Assembly (NCBI GenBank): GCA_049515655.1
Contig: JBEKTW010000011.1
Coordinates: 124,001 to 188,000 of the forward strand
DNA: 64,000 bases
Reading direction: 5' to 3'
From: JBEKTW01 sp049515655
GTDB lineage: Bacteria; Bacteroidota; Ignavibacteria; UBA10030; SZUA-254
This document shows positions 41,584 to 48,830 of the stretch, piece after piece. A model generated the notes under the pieces. It did not search any database. It was not told where the DNA came from and worked only from the letters and a program-made list of their open reading frames with translations. Each line of letters opens with the position of its first letter. Positions within the stretch are counted from its first letter, which is position 1. The position numbers were made by a program, and so were the translations under genes.

Positions 41584-42621
41584 ATGACAACTATGGCACC
41601 GGAAAACATTCGTCGCATTCTTCTCACGCGGATGAAATACATCGGCGACGTGGTTCTCACCACTCCGATCATTCGCGCGACAAGGCAAACATTCCCCCGA
41701 GCGTACATTGCGTATATGGGAGACAAGAAAGCGGTTTCGTTGCTGGAACATAATCCCTTCCTCGACGAAATTATCCCGTACGATTTTTCAAGCCCATCCA
41801 TTTTCGAACAGCCGAGGGTCGCATTGGAACTTCGCCGCAGAAAGTTCGACGTTGTCGTCGACCTCTTCTCAAACCCCCGGAGCGCGCTGCTCACATGGGC
41901 GAGCGGGGCTCCCGTTCGCATCGGAAAAGAGGTCAGAGGCCGGGGGAAATTGTATACGCAGACGATTGGGGACGTCGGTTCCTTAACCTCGGCAATTGAA
42001 TTCCATTACGCATACGTCAAGCCTCTCGGCGTTCAACCGACATGCTGGAAAACGGAAGTATTTCTGACGGAGGACGAGAAACGTGGTGCGCGAACCTATC
42101 TGCAATTGAACGGGGTGAACACTACACGACCCATCGTCGCTGTACATCCGGGGGCAACCTGGCCGAACAAACTGTGGTTGAAGGAAAATTTCGTCGGGTT
42201 GATTGACCGCCTGCGTGCGAAACTCGGTGTTGAGATTGTCATGACCCCCGGTCCGGAGGACATAGAGCTTGTGAAGGCAATTTCAAGTTCATGTATCGCG
42301 CCGGTTATCGCTCTTCCAGTTCTTCCCGTGCGGCAGCTCGCGGCAGTTTTCTCGGTATGCAACGTTCTTGTCTCGAACGATTGCGGCCCCATGCACATCG
42401 GCGTTGCCGTCGGCACCAAAACGATCGGCATCTTCGGGCCCGAGCCGCCCGAAGTCTGGTTCCGATATTCCCCGGAGGATGGCCACCTTGCGCTGTTCAA
42501 GAAAATCGAGTGCTCTCCTTGCCGCCAAACGAGCTGTCACCGTGCCGGAGCGGGTTATCTTGAATGCATGAAACTCATTTCCGTGGACGAAGTTTTTGAG
42601 GAGGTGAAAAAAAGGCTGTAA
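41584..42621 (+). CDS. Glycosyltransferase family 9 (heptosyltransferase-like)
   Basis: I start at ATG 41584 (an ATG at 41593 is also possible), since the conserved N-terminus IRRILLTRMKYIGDVVLTTP comes right after. The 345-residue protein has the two GT-B halves of ADP-heptose:LPS heptosyltransferases: GDVVLTTPIIRA at the start, VAVHPGATWPNKLW in the middle and the donor site VSNDCGPMHIGVAVGTKTIG near residue 265. A Cys-containing tail (CSPCRQTSCH) is common in the family. It adds heptose or a similar sugar to lipopolysaccharide core on the cytoplasmic face. It is alone; no other LPS genes are nearby. Confidence 0.92.
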   Translation: MTTMAPENIRRILLTRMKYIGDVVLTTPIIRATRQTFPRAYIAYMGDKKAVSLLEHNPFLDEIIPYDFSSPSIFEQPRVALELRRRKFDVVVDLFSNPRSALLTWASGAPVRIGKEVRGRGKLYTQTIGDVGSLTSAIEFHYAYVKPLGVQPTCWKTEVFLTEDEKRGARTYLQLNGVNTTRPIVAVHPGATWPNKLWLKENFVGLIDRLRAKLGVEIVMTPGPEDIELVKAISSSCIAPVIALPVLPVRQLAAVFSVCNVLVSNDCGPMHIGVAVGTKTIGIFGPEPPEVWFRYSPEDGHLALFKKIECSPCRQTSCHRAGAGYLECMKLISVDEVFEEVKKRL

Positions 42622-42922
42622 GGTTGTCGCTGCATTCCCGGGATGGTGGGAACCGGCTTATTAAACAACCGGTAATAGTCCTCAACCAAATGGTGGTGCA
42701 TCAATTTGAATCGTGTCGCTCACGCCAGACCCCCTCTTGTATTCTCCCCCTTGAAAAAGGGGGAGAAGTTTCCTCCCCTTACCAAGGGGAGGACGGAAGG
42801 TGGGGTGGGCACAGCACTCGAGCATTAAAATGATGCACTACTGACCGAATTGCCTCGTTGCATTTCTTCGTTTTTTTTTCGATATTCAAAGACATTTCAA
42901 TAACATTTCTAAGGAGAATTCG
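42622..42922. other. 301-bp intergenic region holding a REP-like repeat and the eno leader
   Basis: Between the glycosyltransferase stop and eno. It contains the nested hairpin element at 42727-42810 and, near the end, AAGGAGAA at 42910 as the eno ribosome site. The T-rich stretch around 42870-42880 may belong to the eno promoter; no clear boxes were identified. Confidence 0.5.
42727..42810. repeat. REP-like nested hairpin element
   Basis: Two hairpins follow one another: 42743-42766 (TCTCCCCC, loop TTGAAAAA, GGGGGAGA) and 42772-42792 (CCTCCCCTT, loop ACC, AAGGGGAGG). Both are enclosed by weaker outer arms around CCCCCTC (42730-42736) and GGTGGGGTGG (42799-42808). The compact C-rich/G-rich layout resembles dispersed intergenic repeats in many bacterial genomes, but only one copy is in this window. 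Confidence 0.6.
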
Positions 42923-44233
42923 ATGACTACCATTACTGATGTATACGCGCGGGAAATTCTTGACTCGCGCGGCAATCCAACGATTGAAGTCGATGTTGAG
43001 CTGGAATGCGGTGTCCGGGGCAGGGCCGCTGTTCCGAGCGGCGCCTCAACGGGGGAACGTGAAGCGATTGAGCTGCGCGACGGTGACCTGCCCGCCAATG
43101 TTGTTCCGGGAGGGCAGGCGGGTAAATCGCGCTACGGCGGCAAGGGTGTCCAAAAAGCCGTTGAGAACGTGGACGAGAAGATTGCCGAGGAGGTTATCGG
43201 TTTTGACGCTCTCGACCAGGTTGGCGTCGACAAGTTGATGATTCAACTTGACGGCACTCCCAACAAGAACAAATTGGGCGCGAATGCGATTCTCGGGGTT
43301 TCGCTTGCCGTAGCGAAGGCAGCCGCTGCCGCACTCGAGATTCCTCTCTACCGGTATCTCGGCGGGACGAACGCCAAGGTTTTGCCGGTACCCATGATGA
43401 ACATCCTCAACGGGGGAAAACATGCGGACAATAATGTTGACCTTCAGGAATTCATGATCGTTCCCGTGGAAGCGGAAAATTTTGCGGAAGCTCTGCGGAT
43501 GGGTGCAGAGGTGTTTCATTCGCTCAAGTCCGTGCTTCGCAAGAAGGGGTATAATACTGCCGTTGGTGACGAGGGCGGATTTGCACCGAGCTTGAAGTCG
43601 AACGAGGAAGCGATTGAAGTCATCCTCGAAGCGATCCTGAACGCCAAGTACAAACCGGGGAAGGACATCTACCTGGCTCTCGACCCGGCGTCGAGCGAGT
43701 TCTTCGAGAAAGGAAAGTACGTTTTCAAAAAATCGGACAAGTCGGCAAAGACTCCGGAACAACTGGTGAAGTTTTATGAAAAGCTGGTGAAGAATTATCC
43801 GATCATCTCCATTGAGGACGGCATGGCCGAAAATGATTGGGATGGGTGGAAAACGATGACTGAAGCGCTCGGTGAGAAAATCCAGATTGTTGGCGACGAT
43901 ATTTTCGTCACGAATCCCGAGATTCTTTCGGAAGGCATTGAAAAAGGTATTGCAAACTCCATTCTCATCAAGGTCAACCAAATCGGGACATTGACGGAAA
44001 CGCTCGACTGCATTGAGATGGCGAAGAGGGCGGGATACACGACGGTCATCAGTCACCGCTCGGGGGAAACCGAAGACACAACGATTGCAGACATCGCTGT
44101 TGCTACGAATGCCGGACAGATCAAGACCGGCTCTGCCAGCCGGACCGACCGTGTCGCAAAGTACAACCAGCTCATCCGCATTGAGGAAGAGCTGGGCTCG
44201 AACGCGATCTATCCGGGGCTGGGAGCGTTTTGA
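42923..44233 (+). CDS. eno: Enolase
   Basis: The 436-residue enzyme interconverts 2-phosphoglycerate and PEP. ATG 42923 has AAGGAGAA at a good distance. It begins with the family N-terminus (ITDVYAREILDSRGNPTIEVD), has the catalytic Glu regions (DEGGFAPSLKSNEEAIEVI), metal ligands in SIEDGMAENDWDGW and VGDDIFVTN, and Lys in SILIKVNQIGTLTETL plus SHRSGETEDTTIADIAV. The C-terminus IEEELGSNAIYPGLGAF is complete. Directly after the stop lies a fragment related to ORF6N genes, and 650 bases downstream there is a second, divergent copy of the enolase 3' end, so this C-terminal stretch could be the incoming or the original one. Confidence 0.97.
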   Translation: MTTITDVYAREILDSRGNPTIEVDVELECGVRGRAAVPSGASTGEREAIELRDGDLPANVVPGGQAGKSRYGGKGVQKAVENVDEKIAEEVIGFDALDQVGVDKLMIQLDGTPNKNKLGANAILGVSLAVAKAAAAALEIPLYRYLGGTNAKVLPVPMMNILNGGKHADNNVDLQEFMIVPVEAENFAEALRMGAEVFHSLKSVLRKKGYNTAVGDEGGFAPSLKSNEEAIEVILEAILNAKYKPGKDIYLALDPASSEFFEKGKYVFKKSDKSAKTPEQLVKFYEKLVKNYPIISIEDGMAENDWDGWKTMTEALGEKIQIVGDDIFVTNPEILSEGIEKGIANSILIKVNQIGTLTETLDCIEMAKRAGYTTVISHRSGETEDTTIADIAVATNAGQIKTGSASRTDRVAKYNQLIRIEEELGSNAIYPGLGAF

Positions 44234-44235
44234 TA

Positions 44236-44295
44236 TTGCAAATTGTGACATCAAACAGAACGAGGGATATCCGGTCACAATTTGTGACCGGATAA
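44236..44295 (+). pseudogene. Remnant of an ORF6N-domain gene
   Basis: Twenty codons from 44236 read LQIVTSNRTRDIRSQFVTG then stop. Both SNR after QIVTS and RSQFVT are variants of the same conserved ORF6N segment, TSQIARSNRG in the intact gene at 44345. The DNA also matches the intact gene (GCAAATTGNGA..TCAAACAGA). It looks like fused, decayed pieces of one or two earlier ORF6N copies. Confidence 0.55.
44270..44292. promoter_or_regulatory. Perfect 23-bp palindrome upstream of the ORF6N gene
   Basis: Arms TCCGGTCACAA and TTGTGACCGGA meet at a single central base. It lies about 50 bases before the ORF6N start and could be an operator or hairpin. A second palindrome of the same design lies inside the ORF6N gene (44533-44559, arms TTTGACCTCGC and GCGAGGTCAAA), and both overlap sequence that encodes the SQ(I/F) segment. 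Confidence 0.5.
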
Positions 44296-44344
44296 GTAAA
44301 TCCGTATCAAGCTATAGTGGAGGTGTTCTCTGGCCAAAAACGAA

Positions 44345-44881
44345 TTGAGTTTTCCGATTCAGAGTATTGAAAGTCTCATTAGAGTTATCCGAGGTCATCG
44401 AATAATCTTAGGATCGGATTTGGCAAGTCTCTATGGCGTTGTGACGTGGCGACTGAACGAACAGGTGAAACGAAACAAAGATCGTTTTCCCGGGGACTTT
44501 GTTTTCCAGCTGACGCCTGAAGAGGAGCGCATTTTGACCTCGCAAATTGCGAGGTCAAACAGAGGAAGAGGCGGTCGAAGGACTCTGCCATACGCATTTA
44601 CTGAGCATGGAGCCATTATGGCCGCCAACGTGCTAAATAGTCCGCGTGCTCTGCAGGTGAGTGTCTTCGTCGTGCGGGCGTTTGTCAAGATGCGGGAAAC
44701 ATTGATGATGAGCAAGGAGTTTGCTGAAAGGCTGAGCGAATTAGAGAAGAAGCTGACCAGTCGTCTCGATGTTCATGAAAAAGCGATTGTCCCTATTATA
44801 GATGAGATAAGGAAACTGATGACTCCACGGCTCTTGCCGGTACCGAAGAGGCGACCGATTGGATTTGAGAGGGAAGAATAA
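44345..44881 (+). CDS. ORF6N-domain protein
   Basis: The 178-residue protein has the ORF6N DNA-binding domain typical of phage and mobile-element proteins: IRGHRIILGSDLASLYGVVTWRLNEQVKRN, shown here as residues about 15-45, with FPGDFVFQLTPEE, then RTLPYAFTEHGAIMAANVL. The C-terminal third is a helical coiled region. The start is unusual: TTG 44345 is the first clear start, but the ribosome site GGAGGTG (44319-44325) is better spaced to an in-frame CTG at 44330, so an ATG may have been lost. The role is unknown; the family often sits in accessory regions. It lies between eno and a DNA methylase gene. Confidence 0.88.
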   Translation: MSFPIQSIESLIRVIRGHRIILGSDLASLYGVVTWRLNEQVKRNKDRFPGDFVFQLTPEEERILTSQIARSNRGRGGRRTLPYAFTEHGAIMAANVLNSPRALQVSVFVVRAFVKMRETLMMSKEFAERLSELEKKLTSRLDVHEKAIVPIIDEIRKLMTPRLLPVPKRRPIGFEREE

Positions 44882-44956
44882 TCTTTTGATCATATTTTAT
44901 CTATTGAAGACGAATTGGATACGAATGCGGTCTATCTGGGGATGGGAGCGTTCTAA
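44882..44956 (+). pseudogene. eno: 3'-terminal enolase gene remnant
   Basis: Immediately after the ORF6N stop, in-frame codons read SFDHILS then IEDELDTNAVYLGMGAF and a TAA stop. This parallels the end of the intact enolase (YNQLIR then IEEELGSNAIYPGLGAF). Differences are mostly conservative, so it derives from a real enolase gene of a related organism or from the ancestral resident copy. Nothing of the other 400 codons remains. Confidence 0.85.
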
Positions 44957-44978
44957 CATTCTTTGGGAGGGTTAATAT

Positions 44979-47501
44979 ATGGAACATCTCAATCGACAAA
45001 TACCACCGAAAGCCCATACTGCCATGTACAGCTGGCACAAGTTCTGGGGAAGGAAAACCTGGAACGTCGTAGCTGAGTTTGTACGAACATATAGTCCCGA
45101 AGGTGGGATTGTGATGGACCCATTCTCAGGTAGCGGTGTAACTGCCCTTGAAGCATTGAAGATTGGAAGGCGTGTGATCGCTGTCGATCTTAACCCCGTT
45201 GCTACTGAGATACTGCGTCTCACAATCCTTCCTGTTGATCCTCTGGGATTGAATGAAGCATTCCAACGAGTCGAACAGGATATTAAGAAGGCGCTCAACC
45301 GCCTGTATCTCGCTGAGTGCCGCAAGTGTAAAGAACAGATTTCAGTGGAGTGCGCGGTGTGGAAACGGGATGAGAAAAAGAACCTGGCATTGAAAGAGCT
45401 TCGCTATAAATGCCCTGAGTGTGGTGAAGTTCTTGAAAAAGGTGGTAAGCCAACATCAAAAGATCTCAATCATATCAAGGGTGTTGTTGAAGAATTCAAA
45501 AAGAGCAGACTATGGTATCCGAACAATCCACTCTACTACTCTGATGGTTCAGCCTTCAAAGAAAAACAGCAGTATGATTCCCTGGATGAGATGTTCACTC
45601 CCCGCAATCTGTATGCTTTAGCGATCTTGATGAACAGCATTGAGAAGGAAAAAGACGGAAACCTCAGAGAATTTTTGAAGATTGCTTTCACCTCGATGGT
45701 TCATTTGTGCTCAACGATGGTTCCAGCCTTGAGTCCCGCCGAAACAAACCATCAGACCGCGTTTAGTTCGGTTTGGACGCAGCACAGTTACTGGTTTGCT
45801 CGCGAGTTCATGGAGCAAAATGTCTGGAAGAAATTCGAAAGCTCTATGATTGGTCACCAAGGACTGATAAAAGCGAAGATTGAATCAAATAAGTATTTTA
45901 AGGACGTGAAGATCACACACAGCCTTAATTCATTTCTGGATGACTCGGCTGACATCTGCATCATCACTGGGTCGTGCCTCGATGTGTTCGATAAGATGCC
46001 GGCACGGTCGGTCGACTATATCTTTACTGACCCACCGTACGATGCGTCGATCCAATACGGCGAGCTTTCGTATCTCTGGGCAGCTTGGTTGAAAAAAGAT
46101 AAAGGGTATGTAGAGAGAATTTCTTCGGAAGAAATCGTTCGTAACGAGCGCCAGCATAAGAACTTCGATGTGTACCATACTCTTTTGAAACGCAGCTTCG
46201 ATGGGATCTACAAAGTGCTGAGACTCAATAAGTATCTCACATTGACGTTTCATAATCCGACGTTTAAGGTTCGTAATGCGACGATTCGGGCGGGTACGCA
46301 CGCTGGCTTCGATTTTGAGAAGATTCATCATCAACCAACGGCACAGAAATCCGGCAAATCGTTGCTTCAGCCCTTTGGTTCGGCAATGGGTGATTTCTAT
46401 CTGAGATTTCACAAACCCGTTTCCGCAAAGGTAAAACTGGAAGCGCCGGATGAAATCGACGAAAAGCGATTTGACAAGATTGTCGTTGATACGACCATTG
46501 ACCTTCTGGCAGAACGTGCAGAGCCAACACCGTACACGATCATCATCAATTACATCGATCCTGTTCTGGCAAAGAGCGGTTATTTCTCGAGTCTTCACAC
46601 GGGACTCGATGTGAAAACAGTCCTGAAAAATCATTTGCGCAAAGAGTTCACTCTCATCGAAGAACGAATTGGGGGGGCGAAAGGGCAGCTCTGGTGGTTC
46701 CACGATTCGACAGTCGTATATCGTCTGAAGGAGATTCCATTGTCTGAACGAGTTGAACAAACCGTTCTTCGAGTTCTCCAAAAGAAGGGGCGCGTTACTT
46801 TCACCGATGCGTGGGAAGCTGTGAGCATAGAATTTCCAAACTCATTGACATCCGACAGCACAAGCATAAAAGAAGCCCTGGAACATTACGCTCGCCAAAT
46901 TACTGGCGGATATTGGTTGTTGAAGCCTCTTGTCAAGCAACGTGTGAGTCAGCACAACGAGATCATCGGAGTCTTGGCAGAAGCCGGTGATGCCCTTGGC
47001 TACAAGATTTGGGTGGGGGAAAAAGAACAATCAGAAACTGCCGGCGGGGTCCTTGGCGGAATGAATCACTTGAAATCATATGTGAATGCAGATCCCTCAA
47101 AACTGACCGGCATCAAGGATATTGATGCTGTGGAAATGATTGATTTGCTATGGATAAAAGGGAAAGAGGTTGTGTCCGTGTTCGAAGTTGAATCGACTAC
47201 GACAATGACGAGTGGTCTTGTCCGGGGATCGAACGTTCCCCAAGAAGTTCCGAAGTATCTTGTGATTCCTGAGGAGCGTGAAGATCAACTCAAACGAAAG
47301 ATGAAATCGCCTATGTTCGCAGATCACTTCAAAATAGACAATTGGAAAATTCTCTTCTTCGATACACTTAGAACGCATTACAAGAAGCTCAAGAATCAGT
47401 CGGTTGCAGTGGAAGAACTTGTGAATAAGAAAATAAGGTCGGGGGGCGTAAGAGAAACTGAAGCAAATTACAGCCTTTTCTCAGACAAAGAGCCTCTTTG
47501 A
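44979..47501 (+). CDS. Zn-ribbon adenine-specific DNA methylase with C-terminal nuclease-like domain
   Basis: The 840-residue protein opens with AHTAMYSWHKFWGRKTWNVV, as in the COG1743/DUF1156 group of Zn-ribbon DNA methylases. SAM-binding motif I is DPFSGSG (47-53), a Zn ribbon with CRKC (114-117) and CPEC (145-148) follows, and the catalytic motif is DPPYDASIQY (351-360). After a helical linker, residues about 700-805 contain IDAVEMIDLLW and VVSVFEVESTTTMTSGLVR, a D...ExE pattern like PD-(D/E)XK restriction domains. It could therefore modify and cut DNA, or act with the ATPase next door. Codon 1 is ATG 44979 after GGGAGG. Together with its neighbours it has the look of a restriction or phage-defence locus; this is inference. 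Confidence 0.85.
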   Translation: MEHLNRQIPPKAHTAMYSWHKFWGRKTWNVVAEFVRTYSPEGGIVMDPFSGSGVTALEALKIGRRVIAVDLNPVATEILRLTILPVDPLGLNEAFQRVEQDIKKALNRLYLAECRKCKEQISVECAVWKRDEKKNLALKELRYKCPECGEVLEKGGKPTSKDLNHIKGVVEEFKKSRLWYPNNPLYYSDGSAFKEKQQYDSLDEMFTPRNLYALAILMNSIEKEKDGNLREFLKIAFTSMVHLCSTMVPALSPAETNHQTAFSSVWTQHSYWFAREFMEQNVWKKFESSMIGHQGLIKAKIESNKYFKDVKITHSLNSFLDDSADICIITGSCLDVFDKMPARSVDYIFTDPPYDASIQYGELSYLWAAWLKKDKGYVERISSEEIVRNERQHKNFDVYHTLLKRSFDGIYKVLRLNKYLTLTFHNPTFKVRNATIRAGTHAGFDFEKIHHQPTAQKSGKSLLQPFGSAMGDFYLRFHKPVSAKVKLEAPDEIDEKRFDKIVVDTTIDLLAERAEPTPYTIIINYIDPVLAKSGYFSSLHTGLDVKTVLKNHLRKEFTLIEERIGGAKGQLWWFHDSTVVYRLKEIPLSERVEQTVLRVLQKKGRVTFTDAWEAVSIEFPNSLTSDSTSIKEALEHYARQITGGYWLLKPLVKQRVSQHNEIIGVLAEAGDALGYKIWVGEKEQSETAGGVLGGMNHLKSYVNADPSKLTGIKDIDAVEMIDLLWIKGKEVVSVFEVESTTTMTSGLVRGSNVPQEVPKYLVIPEEREDQLKRKMKSPMFADHFKIDNWKILFFDTLRTHYKKLKNQSVAVEELVNKKIRSGGVRETEANYSLFSDKEPL

Positions 47502-47543
47502 GGAGTTTAAGGGTTTCCGCATTGCTTGCATTTCACGGCAATA

Positions 47544-48749
47544 TTACGCATATTGCGTAACGCATGGTGCGTAATCAGGTGAAAAACCCGTTCGAATATT
47601 GGCACGTGGTCGGCGAGGAGTCCTTCTGCAATCGCCGGAAAGAGGTAGCCGAACTCTTGCGTGTCATGGAAAATGCCGGCAGGGCATTCATTTATGGAGA
47701 ACGCCGGCTCGGGAAAACGTCCTTCGTGAAGCTAGCGCTCGGGAAACTCCCGGTCAAAAAGTTCATTCCTGTGTACATAGACTTATGGCCCACCGACAGT
47801 GATGCATCGTTCATCACCACAGTAGCGAAAGCCATCACGGCGTCACTCAGTACCTCTCTTGACAAAGCTCTCGAAACGGCGAAGCAATTCTTCTCTCACC
47901 TGAGGCCATCCCTTACGCTTGATGAGGACGGGAAGCCCATGCTCAGCTTTGGAATTGTTAAATCGACACGACTTGAGCCCGAGTTAGAAGAGGTATTGAC
48001 AGCACCGGAAAGGATTGGCGGGAAAGGGAAGACCGTTGTGATCGTTTTTGATGAGTTCCAGCAAATCCTTATGTACGGACGGGACGATATTGAGCGAAAA
48101 CTCAGAAGCATCATTCAGCATCAGAAAAACGTTGCCTATGTTTTCATGGGCAGCCGGAAGCATATGATTCGTGAGATTTTTTTGAAAGGTTCAAAACCTC
48201 TCTATCGATCCGCGACGCAGTTCCCCATCGGACCAGTAAACGAACAAGATTGGCTTCCATTTATCCAGGAACGATTTCATCGGGGCAAGGGAACGATTTC
48301 ACCCGAACAGATCCACACGATCATAGAACTTACCCAGGGACATCCATTCTACACACAGCATTTGTGCTATCACCTTTGGGAACTTTGCATAGCGAATCAG
48401 GATGTCACACAGGGGCTGATCCACGAAGCTCTGAACACTCTCCTTGAAAAGGAAAATTCAACCTTTACAGTACAATGGGAGTCGCTGACTCTGAATCAGC
48501 AGCACTTCTTGAAAGCGTTGGCAACAGAAGAACGAGGTGCGAAGCCTTTTTCTGCTGATTTTTTGCAGCGATATCGTCTCGGTTCAGCGTCGAGTGCACA
48601 ACGCGCGATTCGTTCACTCGTTGATAAGGATATTGTTGATCAAGATAACGGTTCATTCATTATTTTGGATCGTTTTTTTCGACTATGGATTCGAAGGTTA
48701 AATGCAGGCATGTAAATTACCCACTGTGCGTAACGCATGACGCGTAATC
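47544..48749. mobile_element. Candidate cassette: AAA ATPase gene between direct repeats
   Basis: A 22-nt sequence occurs at 47555-47576 and again at 48728-48749 in the same orientation, differing in two central bases: GCGTAACGCATG, two variable bases, then GCGTAATC. Both copies read as 7-bp words (TAACGCA, TGGTGCG; TAACGCA, TGACGCG). The left copy is preceded by TTACGCATATT, making it palindromic. The repeats bracket exactly one gene, and the start codon of that gene is inside the left copy. Confidence 0.65.
47564..48715 (+). CDS. AAA-type ATPase (archaeal-ATPase-like, STAND-related)
   Basis: The 383-residue protein has a P-loop of the GxRRxGKTS type (YGERRLGKTSFVKLAL, residues 43-58), Walker B in VVIVFDEFQQIL and a sensor in YVFMGSRKHMIR. 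The C-terminal third is a winged-helix-like region (LNQQHFLKALATEERG ... LVDKDIVDQDNGSFIILDRFFRLWIRR). This is the small ATPase family common in archaea and mobile islands, with no fixed function. Its start codon ATG 47564 lies inside the 22-nt repeat, and no separate ribosome site is evident. It starts 62 bases after the methylase stop; whether it works with the methylase or is a separate insertion is open. Confidence 0.87.
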   Translation: MVRNQVKNPFEYWHVVGEESFCNRRKEVAELLRVMENAGRAFIYGERRLGKTSFVKLALGKLPVKKFIPVYIDLWPTDSDASFITTVAKAITASLSTSLDKALETAKQFFSHLRPSLTLDEDGKPMLSFGIVKSTRLEPELEEVLTAPERIGGKGKTVVIVFDEFQQILMYGRDDIERKLRSIIQHQKNVAYVFMGSRKHMIREIFLKGSKPLYRSATQFPIGPVNEQDWLPFIQERFHRGKGTISPEQIHTIIELTQGHPFYTQHLCYHLWELCIANQDVTQGLIHEALNTLLEKENSTFTVQWESLTLNQQHFLKALATEERGAKPFSADFLQRYRLGSASSAQRAIRSLVDKDIVDQDNGSFIILDRFFRLWIRRLNAGM

Positions 48750-48830
48750 TGCACAGGTTCTTGCGGTAAGTATAGGTTATTCTATATCACACAGGTTTTG
48801 TAATGTCAAATAAACTTCTGAACGCAAGTT

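Larger units (their letters stand above)
44234..44956. mobile_element. Candidate inserted unit: ORF6N gene with flanking eno 3' duplication
   Basis: The unit runs from the intact eno stop to the end of a second, divergent eno 3' fragment. It holds an ORF6N remnant (44236-44295), a perfect palindrome, a complete ORF6N gene and the eno fragment. The duplicated 3' ends match at about 41 of 54 positions by eye, too divergent for a fresh target duplication. This suggests a gene-3'-end replacement or recombination with DNA from a related strain. No integrase is present. Confidence 0.55.

Noticed and set aside
43046..44278. 410-codon open frame antisense to enolase
   Set aside because: It mirrors the enolase codon pattern, has no recognisable domain and no start context; a typical shadow of a well-conserved gene.
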